Source of the DNA: Deltaproteobacteria bacterium
GTDB taxonomy: Bacteria > Desulfobacterota > Dissulfuribacteria > Dissulfuribacterales > QOAL01
Direction of reading: 5' to 3'
NCBI GenBank assembly: GCA_027068235.1
Contig: JAMOUE010000360.1
Coordinates: 1 to 6,328, forward strand
Length of the DNA: 6,328 nt
Each line of letters opens with the position of its first letter. Position 1 is the stretch's first letter. Below are positions 1 to 5,659 of the stretch, one piece after another. A program made the position numbers and the translations under genes. Below the pieces are notes generated by a model. The model was not told the origin of the DNA. It saw only the letters and a program-made list of their open reading frames with translations, and did not search any database.

Positions 1-992
1 TGTGAAAATTCAATGATGAGGCTAACAAATACACAATAAATTAAGCCAGCCACTATTGCCTGTTTTTTAGTAAAACCTAAAAAAACATAAAAAAATATTG
101 GTGTGATTAGGCCTAATGGAATAAAACCCAGTATATTTATAACAATATCCTTAATATCAAAAGATTCCCTAAATATTTTAAATCCCTTTTGAAATACAGG
201 GATTGTTTCTGGAATCACGAGATCTAGTTTCCCATATCCTTTATCTTTAAGAATATGTGAATCTTTTTTAATCTTTTCAAACGTATAAAGTAACATGGGT
301 TTTTCTTTTAAAAAAGGATCAAAAGATTGCTTGTCTTTCCAAAGCAAAAAATGGTTTTGGATGTTAGCAGAATCTAACGGATGAGGGTATAAGGCAATAC
401 CATGAATTGAACCATTCCAAAAACGAGTATCGTATGCGTTGTTAGCAAAGATAAGCCGACCTTCTCCCTCTGGAAAAGTTATTTGAAAGTTGGATGAATG
501 TCGCTTTAGTCTTCCATTTATAAAAAGGCTAACCCCTTTTTTAGAACTTACTAATGTTAAAAAAAGGATTTTATTACCATTTTCTAAGCGGAATGAAAGC
601 CTTGGAGTATGACGAGAATGTGAATAGTCATTCCCATTCATAACAATTATCCACGACTTCCATTGGCCCAAAACAAGCTGATTTTTACTATCATTCGCAT
701 AAAAAGTTAAAATATTTTTAAAATTAGCTTGTTTAACAGGAGCGGCCTTAAAAGCAACTTCTAAAGTAAAAGAACCATCTGATGAGAAATCATAAAAATT
801 AAATGCCTTGGAAAAGGCTACGCCATACATTCCAAATTTTATTCCAGGTGGTTTTGAACATATAGTTACCTGATTATAAAAGGGATAACCCTTTGGCCAC
901 ATGCCAAAGGCAAAGGTGATTAAAGAGATGATGAGAAATAGACTAATGATAATCCTTTTCACTTGTAGTGGCCCTGTAAACACTCCATCCAT
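1..992 (-). CDS. LamG-like / VanZ-like membrane protein, C-terminus cut by window edge
   Basis: I translated this frame by hand. It is open from ATG at 992 to the left edge, giving 330 complete codons and no stop, so the C-terminus is missing. A TGA lies three codons upstream of the ATG (1001-999), which limits the start; GAGG at about 1008-1005 is a rather distant ribosome site. Residues 1-13 are short and partly basic, followed by a hydrophobic segment at 14-31, a likely membrane anchor or uncleaved signal. Residues about 60-215 look like a LamG/concanavalin-type beta-sandwich: SDGSFTLEVAFKA near 71, VSLFINGRL, and the closing GSIHGIALYPHPLD near 196-209. From about 280 a membrane region carries the VanZ signature: Asp282, NILGFIPLGL around 286-295, and SLIIEFS at the edge with Glu328. 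VanZ was named for low-level teicoplanin resistance, but most family members have no known role. The lectin-like part probably faces outside the cytoplasm (inference). G+C is about one third by eye, against mid-forties in the neighbouring genes, which may indicate a different origin. Confidence 0.82.
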   Translation of the reverse strand, partial: MDGVFTGPLQVKRIIISLFLIISLITFAFGMWPKGYPFYNQVTICSKPPGIKFGMYGVAFSKAFNFYDFSSDGSFTLEVAFKAAPVKQANFKNILTFYANDSKNQLVLGQWKSWIIVMNGNDYSHSRHTPRLSFRLENGNKILFLTLVSSKKGVSLFINGRLKRHSSNFQITFPEGEGRLIFANNAYDTRFWNGSIHGIALYPHPLDSANIQNHFLLWKDKQSFDPFLKEKPMLLYTFEKIKKDSHILKDKGYGKLDLVIPETIPVFQKGFKIFRESFDIKDIVINILGFIPLGLITPIFFYVFLGFTKKQAIVAGLIYCVFVSLIIEFS

Positions 993-1172
993 AATATTTC
1001 AAAAGTCCTCACTCTAACAGTGTGTAAAATAGGTTGCAAATTATTGCCAAAGACCTTTCATCGTAACCATCAATGGCTTCTCTACGAAATTGTTGAGTTG
1101 TAAAAAGTCTGCCGCCAATAGATAAAGTTGCCAAACCTTGTACCAAAAGAAATAAGATGTACTTTTTCTTAG

Positions 1173-1220
1173 TTGTTTACTTGTTGTCAATATAGTATCA
1201 AGTAAACAATTGTTTGCTTG
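1173..1220. promoter_or_regulatory. Operator-like cluster: three 11-bp half-sites
   Basis: TTGTTTACTTG (1173-1183) is followed after 15 bases by its exact reverse complement CAAGTAAACAA (1199-1209). That copy directly abuts a third copy with one change, TTGTTTGCTTG (1210-1220). The last two together form a 22-bp palindrome centred at 1209/1210 with one mismatched pair. Palindromes of this size and symmetry are typical of dimeric TetR- or GntR-type repressor operators; the regulator is not in the window. The cluster lies 91-138 bases upstream of the DUF2235 start. The minus strand contains a perfect TTGACA at 1189-1184 between the half-sites, so either divergent gene could be controlled. Confidence 0.5.
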
Positions 1221-1241
1221 TTAGATTTCAGGGTGAATAAT
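1214..1241 (+). promoter_or_regulatory. Candidate sigma-70-type promoter for the DUF2235 gene
   Basis: TTGCTT (1214-1219) and AATAAT (1236-1241) are 16 bases apart. The -10 matches TATAAT at five of six positions, while the -35 is weak (three of six). The -35 lies inside the third half-site of the operator-like cluster, as expected if a bound repressor blocks the polymerase. An alternative pair is TTGTTT 1173-1178 with TATCAA 1196-1201, spaced 17. Both are matches by eye only. Confidence 0.25.
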
Positions 1242-1310
1242 TTTGGTGCTTGAAATCTGTCTGGTTTAGGGGCTTGGATAAAAAGGAAAAAGGATGTTCA
1301 GGGGAAAATC

Positions 1311-2321
1311 ATGGGGAAAAATATTGTTATTTTTTCTGATGGTACGTGTAACGAGAGTGATAAAGGATATCCAACAAATGTATTAAAGCTTTATAAGGCA
1401 GTTGAAAGACGTACCGTACGGCAGGTTGCCTTTTACGATCCTGGTGTGGGAACTGATTTTTTCAAGATCACTGGCGCTGCATTTGGTGTTGGTATATCGG
1501 CAAATATTAGGCAGTGTTACGAATTCCTAATAGATTTCTACAGCCCTGGTGACAAGGTATACCTTTTTGGTTTCAGTCGCGGCGCATTTACTGTAAGGAG
1601 CCTTGCTGGCATGATTCATAAGACTGGCATCTTGAAGCGCATCCACAGAGGACGTACCAATCAGGCATTTAAGATTTACAAGAAAAGTAACAATCAGGAG
1701 GAGGCCGACAGGTTTTTCCGCAGATATTGTTGGCAGGAAGACGTGAATGGAAAGCCTCCAGCAATCTACTTTATAGGAGTATGGGATACTGTTAGCGCTC
1801 TGGGGATACCGTTTGCCGCTGTTAAGTCTTTGAATCCATTTTCAGCACGCTGGTATGGTTTTCATGATGCACAATTACACCAAGAAGTCAAATATGGTTA
1901 TCAGGCCCTATCTATTGATGACCAGAGAAAGGTATTCAAGCCTGAGATATGGGATGAATCGGATATCCCTAAGGATCAAACCCTGGAACAGGTCTGGTTT
2001 GCCGGTGTGCATTCCAATATAGGTGGAGGATACAGGCGCACAGGGCTTTCAGACATTACCCTTGAGTGGATGATGAAACGGTCTATGGAGGCAGGGTTGC
2101 TTTTCTGGGATGATTATACCCGTAGGGTGCTTATGCTTCCCAACTATAATGGGAAACTATACGATTCAAGAAGTGGCTTTGGAAAGATTTACATAAAGGC
2201 AATAAGAAAGATTCCTGAAAATGCAAAAATCCATCAAACCGTGTTTTTACGTAAGGCAAATAGAGATAATCTTTACCATCCCCCAAATCTCCCAACATCT
2301 TATACCATTGTTAAGGACTGA
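1311..2321 (+). CDS. DUF2235 (Tle1-like) alpha/beta hydrolase
   Basis: This 336-residue protein matches the DUF2235 family of alpha/beta hydrolases, which includes the Tle1 phospholipase effectors of type VI secretion and many stand-alone proteins of unknown substrate. The N-terminus (NIVIFSDGTCNE, residues 4-15) is the family's opening strand, normally read as DGTWN. YDPGVGT follows at 42-48. The nucleophile elbow GFSRG spans 87-91 (Ser89). VWDTVSALG starts at 157 (Asp159), SIDDQR at 201-206, and AGVHSNIGGGY at 231-241 supplies the probable catalytic His234. Family members usually read VHSDVGGGY here, so Asn236 replaces a common Asp. The C-terminal part, after about 265, is short and has no membrane or lipid-binding segment that I can see. 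The start is supported by AGGGG at 1300-1304, six bases before the ATG. No VgrG, PAAR, Hcp or immunity gene is in the window, so an effector role is not supported; a cytoplasmic esterase or lipase is the more neutral reading. The gene is monocistronic, with a regulatory-looking palindrome cluster upstream. Confidence 0.88.
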   Translation: MGKNIVIFSDGTCNESDKGYPTNVLKLYKAVERRTVRQVAFYDPGVGTDFFKITGAAFGVGISANIRQCYEFLIDFYSPGDKVYLFGFSRGAFTVRSLAGMIHKTGILKRIHRGRTNQAFKIYKKSNNQEEADRFFRRYCWQEDVNGKPPAIYFIGVWDTVSALGIPFAAVKSLNPFSARWYGFHDAQLHQEVKYGYQALSIDDQRKVFKPEIWDESDIPKDQTLEQVWFAGVHSNIGGGYRRTGLSDITLEWMMKRSMEAGLLFWDDYTRRVLMLPNYNGKLYDSRSGFGKIYIKAIRKIPENAKIHQTVFLRKANRDNLYHPPNLPTSYTIVKD

Positions 2322-2332
2322 ACTGTAACAGC

Positions 2333-2400
2333 CTGTCATTGTGAGGACTTTATCGAGTCCGAATCAATCTCCTATCCTTCGGTATGCCTCACAATGGCAG
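2333..2400. repeat. Palindromic dispersed repeat between convergent genes
   Basis: The arms CTGTCATTGTGAGG (2333-2346) and CCTCACAATGGCAG (2387-2400) are inverted repeats with one mismatch in 14. Inside lie a smaller hairpin, GGACT (2345-2349) pairing with AGTCC (2356-2360), then a CAATCTCCTATCCTTCGG stretch at 2365-2382. The pattern is close to a short repeat (GTCATTGCGAGG ... GAAGCAATCTC ... CTTCGG ... CCTCGCAATGAC) that I recall as scattered in many copies in Desulfobacterota and Nitrospirota genomes. It sits 11 bases after the DUF2235 stop and 29 bases beyond the radical SAM stop. It could fold in either transcript and act as a two-way terminator or mRNA stabiliser. There is no U-tract, so classical Rho-independent termination is not shown. 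Confidence 0.7.
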
Positions 2401-2429
2401 TAATAAGTTTTGTCATCTTTCTTACAAAT

Positions 2430-3824
2430 CTAAACAGTGATAGCAAGGCTCAATTCTTGGCTTTTTCTTGTAATTACCTCTGCAAATAGGAACTCTATCC
2501 AAGCTTTTCTCAACTCACACGTGGGTGCCTCAAAGGGGGTACCAGTAGTTTCATATGCATAGCCCATACAACCTGCTCCGCAGAAATGTCGCCATCTGCA
2601 ACTGGTGCAACCTTGAATCTTTTTGGTCCTTGATAGGCTTAATCGCTTTCTTTTCTTGAGTTTTTCCCCTTCAATTATTGATTTGAGATTTGTCTTCTTT
2701 AAGTTGCCAAGCAGAAAATCAGTTCCAAAATGAAAACATTGACATGGATAGACATTGCCAAAGGGATCAATCCTCAATTGTGTTCCTATGGAACACTGGT
2801 AGGGCATACCTCTGCGTCTGATATCCATGGAGAAGCAGTCTGCCAGAAGGGTCATCTCTCCCTGGAAGTTTTGCGTATAGGTGTAGATTGTTTTCCAGAA
2901 GTTGTACATTTCACCATTGGACGGCTGAAGCGCTTCCCAGTTTTTGCGGGCCCTGCCAGAGGGTGTAAGTGGAGGGAATTGGACAACAGAAATGCCAAGT
3001 TTATGGGCAAGTCTTATAAAATCTGAAACCTCATGGATGTTTAACTTCATTGGAGTGAATGCCAGGACAATGTCTGCTCCCTTACCGTTTGCCAATAGGA
3101 ATTCTAACCCCTTCATAGTTGCCTTGAAGCTGCCTTTGCCTCGAATGGCATCGTGGGTAGCTTCTGTAGCACCATCCAGGCTGATTTGTATCTTGATGGG
3201 AAGATCAGCCATGATTTTGGCTGTATCTTCTTGGATTAGTGATGCATTTGTTCCAAGAGAAACAAGAAGATCACATGCCAGGGCATGGTTGACTATTTTT
3301 CTCCAGTCAGGATGTAGAAGTGGTTCACCACCTCCCAGGGCAACAGAAATCCCACCTTCGTCTTTTGACATGGTAATAATGTCTTTGATATTGGATGTAT
3401 CAAGTTCATCAGCTCCATGGCTACCAGCATCAAGATAACAATGTTTGCAGCGCAAGTTGCACCGTTTTGTGATCTCAAGGGCTATGCCTCTAAATTTCTT
3501 GTCTGGCGGATTTTCAGGAAGAGGCGCATTTAGGATGAGTTTTGCTTCCATCTCCCTGATAAAAGACTCTGTTTGTTTAAGGGCAGTGGAAAAGTCTATT
3601 TCATACCGATTGCTAACTATCTGTGCAATATCCTCAACCGATCTTCTGCCATCGCAGTGTTCCAGGATAGACATGGCATCCTGATTTATTATGACCCAGC
3701 TTGGAATGGCAGGGTCCAGTAACAGGAACATCCGTTTTTCCCCTGGTGCCTCTACGTCTTCTATCCAGACCTGGCTGGAAAGTTTAGGATTATGGCTTCT
3801 TGAGCCTTGAAATGACTTTTCCAC
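2430..3824 (-). CDS. PqqD-like domain fused to radical SAM/SPASM enzyme (putative peptide or protein maturase)
   Basis: This 464-residue enzyme has three parts. Residues about 13-105 resemble PqqD, the winged-helix domain that binds RiPP precursor leaders: FLLLDP, then WVIINQDAMSILEHCDGRRSVEDI. Residues about 112-330 are the radical SAM core, with the cluster-binding CNLRCKHC (Cys122, 126, 129), GGGEPLL (164-170) and ISLDGA (214-219). The SPASM region has Cys344, then Gly356 and Cys361, Cys363, and a Cx2Cx5Cx3C run at Cys406, 409, 415 and 419, ending at Cys436. This spacing fits two auxiliary [4Fe-4S] clusters. Relatives such as PqqE and anSME cleave S-adenosylmethionine and crosslink or oxidise side chains of peptides. 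The start is GTG at 3824-3822: an in-frame TAG lies three codons upstream, and starting at Met32 would remove the first strand of the PqqD domain. No clear ribosome site precedes it, so translation is probably coupled to the upstream gene, whose stop is 19 bases away. The substrate is unknown; the co-transcribed protein is the obvious candidate. A heme-pathway (AhbC/AhbD/NirJ) role is less likely because of the fused PqqD domain. Confidence 0.9.
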   Translation of the reverse strand: MEKSFQGSRSHNPKLSSQVWIEDVEAPGEKRMFLLLDPAIPSWVIINQDAMSILEHCDGRRSVEDIAQIVSNRYEIDFSTALKQTESFIREMEAKLILNAPLPENPPDKKFRGIALEITKRCNLRCKHCYLDAGSHGADELDTSNIKDIITMSKDEGGISVALGGGEPLLHPDWRKIVNHALACDLLVSLGTNASLIQEDTAKIMADLPIKIQISLDGATEATHDAIRGKGSFKATMKGLEFLLANGKGADIVLAFTPMKLNIHEVSDFIRLAHKLGISVVQFPPLTPSGRARKNWEALQPSNGEMYNFWKTIYTYTQNFQGEMTLLADCFSMDIRRRGMPYQCSIGTQLRIDPFGNVYPCQCFHFGTDFLLGNLKKTNLKSIIEGEKLKKRKRLSLSRTKKIQGCTSCRWRHFCGAGCMGYAYETTGTPFEAPTCELRKAWIEFLFAEVITRKSQELSLAITV

Positions 3825-3843
3825 TTGGTATAGCTAGTCAGGC

Positions 3844-4638
3844 TTATTTCGATAATTGCTCCATTTCTTTTGAGTGAGCAATATCTTTTAGCCGGTCGAG
3901 AGCCCTTAGAAACTCTGGAGCTGGGATGCCTATCCACCACCACAGTTTATCTATTATGACACCGGGAATGAGAGTTGTTGCCTTTTCTATCTCTATTATG
4001 CCAGCAAGCGGTTTGAACTTGAGAGCAGAAGTAGAGTTGATATCTGAAAAATCATATAGTTGAGGGGCAAACCCAGTGATTTCATCTGGATGATTTATCT
4101 TGGCCACTTTTTGGGCAAATACAGGTGCAGGAAATACCATTGGCGTGAATACACAGCCTTCATCCTTTGTAAGGTATCCACGTTCAATCAAAGGTTCAAA
4201 GAGGGCCTCGCTTAGTTTCTGATGAAGGGTGCTATCTCCCATTATTCGGCGCATGAGTTGAGCGCTGTTTTTTATGGGTTCATCTACAACGATTTCGCGA
4301 ATTCTTAGTCTTTCAATAATTTTAAGATGATATGGATCTAGAGGGCCACATTGTGGCAAACAATTATATTTTGAGATATCAATTTCATGAATATCGAGTA
4401 TGGAATGGTATTTTAATATTTCAGAAATTAATGCAGGTAAAGATTTTCTAGATACTTCAATGAACTCTTCACCTTCCATGGAAAATACCCTTGGTTCAAA
4501 TACATAGCTCATCTCCTTGAAATCTAGGCCAAATTCTTGAAAAACCTTTTCTACTCGTTCACTCAATTCTTTCATTAATTCTATGTCATTAGCAATTTTT
4601 TCTTTTAATTCTTTGCTTTTTTCGATATCCCATTTCAT
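3844..4638 (-). CDS. Unrecognised 264-residue protein, first gene of the radical SAM operon
   Basis: I do not recognise this family. The start is well supported: ATG at 4638 with AAGGAGGAG at 4653-4645, six bases before it. It is translated first, with the radical SAM gene 19 bases downstream. There is no signal peptide and no clear membrane segment, so it is probably cytoplasmic. Residues 3-40 are charged and helical (KELKEKIANDIELMKEL, then FGLDF), loosely recalling Nif11-type RiPP leaders. YNCLPQCGPLDP (91-102) gives a Cx3C pair, Cys93 and Cys97. Residues about 104-166, ending LIERGYLTKDEGCVFTP, could be a winged helix with Cys162 in the wing. The last third has GIIEIEKATTLIPGVI and then DKLWWWIGIPAPEF (230-243), an unusual run of three tryptophans. 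At 264 residues it is much longer than typical RiPP precursors. It may be a protein substrate of the downstream enzyme, a partner or chaperone, or a regulator. The first two are favoured by the operon, but nothing in the sequence proves either. Confidence 0.85.
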   Translation of the reverse strand: MKWDIEKSKELKEKIANDIELMKELSERVEKVFQEFGLDFKEMSYVFEPRVFSMEGEEFIEVSRKSLPALISEILKYHSILDIHEIDISKYNCLPQCGPLDPYHLKIIERLRIREIVVDEPIKNSAQLMRRIMGDSTLHQKLSEALFEPLIERGYLTKDEGCVFTPMVFPAPVFAQKVAKINHPDEITGFAPQLYDFSDINSTSALKFKPLAGIIEIEKATTLIPGVIIDKLWWWIGIPAPEFLRALDRLKDIAHSKEMEQLSK

Positions 4639-4719
4639 CTTTTACTCCTCCTTGATGAAAATAATGTAAAAAAGAGCTTTTTGTTGGCATATGATTGCAG
4701 CACTATCTTTTGCTTTTTA

Positions 4720-4747
4720 ATGCTATACCAATGAAAAAGTTTGTCAA
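4720..4747 (-). promoter_or_regulatory. Candidate promoter of the radical SAM operon
   Basis: On the minus strand a perfect TTGACA (4747-4742) is followed after 16 bases by TAGCAT (4725-4720), which matches TATAAT at four of six positions. An alternative -10, TATAGC, lies three bases nearer, which makes its spacing short. The promoter would give a leader of about 75 bases before the ATG at 4638. This is a match by eye, strengthened by the perfect -35 and the position in a divergent spacer. Confidence 0.4.
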
Positions 4748-4794
4748 GATTATATTCTGTAAGAAATAGTAATTTAAAAAGCTATTGTAATCTT
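4746..4794 (+). promoter_or_regulatory. Imperfect AT-rich hairpin in the divergent spacer
   Basis: AAGATTA (4746-4752) pairs with TAATCTT (4788-4794), and inside it AATAG (4765-4769) pairs with CTATT (4782-4786). The stem is weak and AT-rich, and it ends just before the AGGAGG at 4802-4807. It could be an operator or leader structure, or chance in an AT-rich stretch. Confidence 0.2.
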
Positions 4795-4801
4795 AAAAAA
4801 T

Positions 4802-4897
4802 AGGAGGATTTCTATTCAAAAAACCTCTTTACTCTTGTACGTACTAAAGGGTGTCCAAATTGTTTCTAAGTTGGTCTATGGGGATGGGGCTTTTTGA
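4802..4897 (+). other. Orphan Shine-Dalgarno with possible leader peptide
   Basis: AGGAGG at 4802-4807 is an excellent ribosome site, but the only start-like codon at proper distance is ATT at 4814. From there the frame runs 27 codons (IQKTSLLLYVLKG... ending YGDGAF) to TGA at 4895-4897. ATT starts are very rare, so this may be a leader peptide, a gene start lost by mutation, or an unused site. The stop lies 91 bases before the real downstream ATG. Confidence 0.15.
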
Positions 4898-4970
4898 TAT
4901 CCTATTGATATTAGTCAAGGCAATGATTACAAAAAGCAGTAAATCTATTTTCTCAAAACCGTCACATATC

Positions 4971-4977
4971 AAGGAGG
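4971..4977 (+). promoter_or_regulatory. Ribosome-binding site that fixes the siroheme-protein start
   Basis: AAGGAGG ends 11 bases before ATG at 4989. It is the only strong ribosome site near the conserved start of the protein and argues against the upstream in-frame GTG at 4851, which lacks one. Confidence 0.75.
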
Positions 4978-4988
4978 ATTATAAAAAG

Positions 4989-5648
4989 ATGTCCCAAGTC
5001 TCCGTTCCTGGTCTTGTTCCGCAAAAAGATGGCTCTTTTGCCATATTTGTTGAGGTGCCAAAGGGCGCATGTCCTAGTGCAGATGATCTGATGGTTCTTT
5101 CCAATATGATGAAAGATCTAAACTGCAAGGTTCATCTAACAACTGCCCAGAAGATAATGATCTTTGATCTCAATGAGGAAAGTGGCAAAAAGGCCCTAGA
5201 GATGCTCTCAAACACTGGTCTTTATGCCAAAACTGCCCTAGATCTTTCTCAGCCAAGGGTCTGTATCGGCAAACCATATTGCAAACTTGCATTGCAGGAG
5301 ACCTTTCCCCTTTCTGAAACGCTGATGGAGAAGCTTGCTCGTGAGCCCATTGCAAGAAAGATAAAGGTTGGTATTGCTGGCTGTCCTGCCTGTTGTTCTT
5401 GGGCTAATATAATTGATATTGGTTTTATAGGGGTAAAAAGCGGTTTTCAGGTCTTTATAGGTGGGCATGGAGGTGCTCGGCCAGCAATTGGGGAAAAAAT
5501 GGGTATGATTACAACCCATGACGAAGCAGTAGATTTGGTGCGTAAGATAGCAAAACTGTTTAGGGAAAATGTTACAAAAAAATCTCGATTAGAAAGAGTT
5601 ATCAAAAAGATAGGTCTAGAAGAGTTTAAAAGTGCTGTAGGTTTGTAG
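4989..5648 (+). CDS. Small siroheme/[4Fe-4S] sulfite or nitrite reductase-like protein
   Basis: From ATG at 4989 this is 219 residues. The longer in-frame start at 4851 would add 46 residues that look unrelated to the family. Residues about 1-75 form the ferredoxin-like half-domain (GSFAIFVEVPKG, VHLTTAQKIMIF). Residues about 85-200 form the siroheme/[4Fe-4S] domain, with VCIGKPYC (Cys92, Cys98; Cx5C) and GCPACCSW (Cys132, Cys135, Cys136; the Cx3C pair being 132 and 136). GGHGGARPAIG follows at 158-168. These four cysteines are where sulfite and nitrite reductases hold the [4Fe-4S] cluster bridged to siroheme. The size fits the single-module, low-spin 'assimilatory-type' sulfite reductase known from Desulfovibrio, rather than DsrAB, CysI or NirB, which have two modules. 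The likely reaction is six-electron reduction of sulfite or nitrite in the cytoplasm, but small members are poorly characterised. The extra Cys135 in the GCPACC motif, where large enzymes read GCPNxC, is notable. The DUF362 gene follows after 11 bases, so the two are probably co-transcribed. Confidence 0.87.
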   Translation: MSQVSVPGLVPQKDGSFAIFVEVPKGACPSADDLMVLSNMMKDLNCKVHLTTAQKIMIFDLNEESGKKALEMLSNTGLYAKTALDLSQPRVCIGKPYCKLALQETFPLSETLMEKLAREPIARKIKVGIAGCPACCSWANIIDIGFIGVKSGFQVFIGGHGGARPAIGEKMGMITTHDEAVDLVRKIAKLFRENVTKKSRLERVIKKIGLEEFKSAVGL

Positions 5649-5659
5649 TATTGCCAAAT

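Larger units (their letters stand above)
993..1310. other. Spacer between divergent genes, no convincing gene
   Basis: These 318 bases separate the VanZ-like gene (minus) from the DUF2235 gene (plus). The right half holds a cluster of inverted repeats, listed separately. On the minus strand a frame is open for 55 codons from 1176 to a TGA at 1011-1009, just ahead of the VanZ-like ATG. Its translation begins KKKYILFLLV and ends ICNLFYTLLE, but there is no in-frame ATG and no good ribosome site before its TTG codons. It could be a small gene with a TTG start, the decayed end of a gene, or chance. I found no tRNA, terminator or transposon end. Confidence 0.5.
4639..4988. other. Divergent regulatory region and 5' leader
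   Basis: These 350 bases lie between the divergent 264-residue-protein gene (minus) and the siroheme-protein gene (plus). They are AT-rich. They hold a minus-strand promoter candidate, an imperfect AT-rich hairpin, and a strong ribosome-binding site at 4802-4807 with no ATG, GTG or TTG at the right distance. The genuine ribosome site of the plus-strand gene is at 4971-4977. The frame upstream of 4989 stays open back to a GTG at 4851, but this is probably not translated as part of the enzyme. No tRNA or known riboswitch was recognised. Confidence 0.5.

Noticed and set aside
1000..1012. GTGAGGACTTT, shared (on the minus strand) with the repeat at 2341-2351, as a second copy of the palindromic element
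   Set aside because: Only about 11 bases match. The opposite arm and the CAATCTC core are absent, so chance is the simpler explanation.
2730..3438. Plus-strand open frames of 98 and 164 codons
   Set aside because: They lie opposite the radical SAM gene, whose motifs are intact across this stretch. They have no family resemblance and are antisense shadows.
4684..4699. TTGGCATATGATTGCA as a sigma-54 promoter
   Set aside because: Only nine bases separate the GG and GC elements where ten are needed, and it lies about 300 bases from the plus-strand start.
4851..4988. N-terminal extension of the siroheme protein from GTG at 4851
   Set aside because: No ribosome site lies before the GTG, a strong one lies before ATG 4989, and the family length fits the shorter form.
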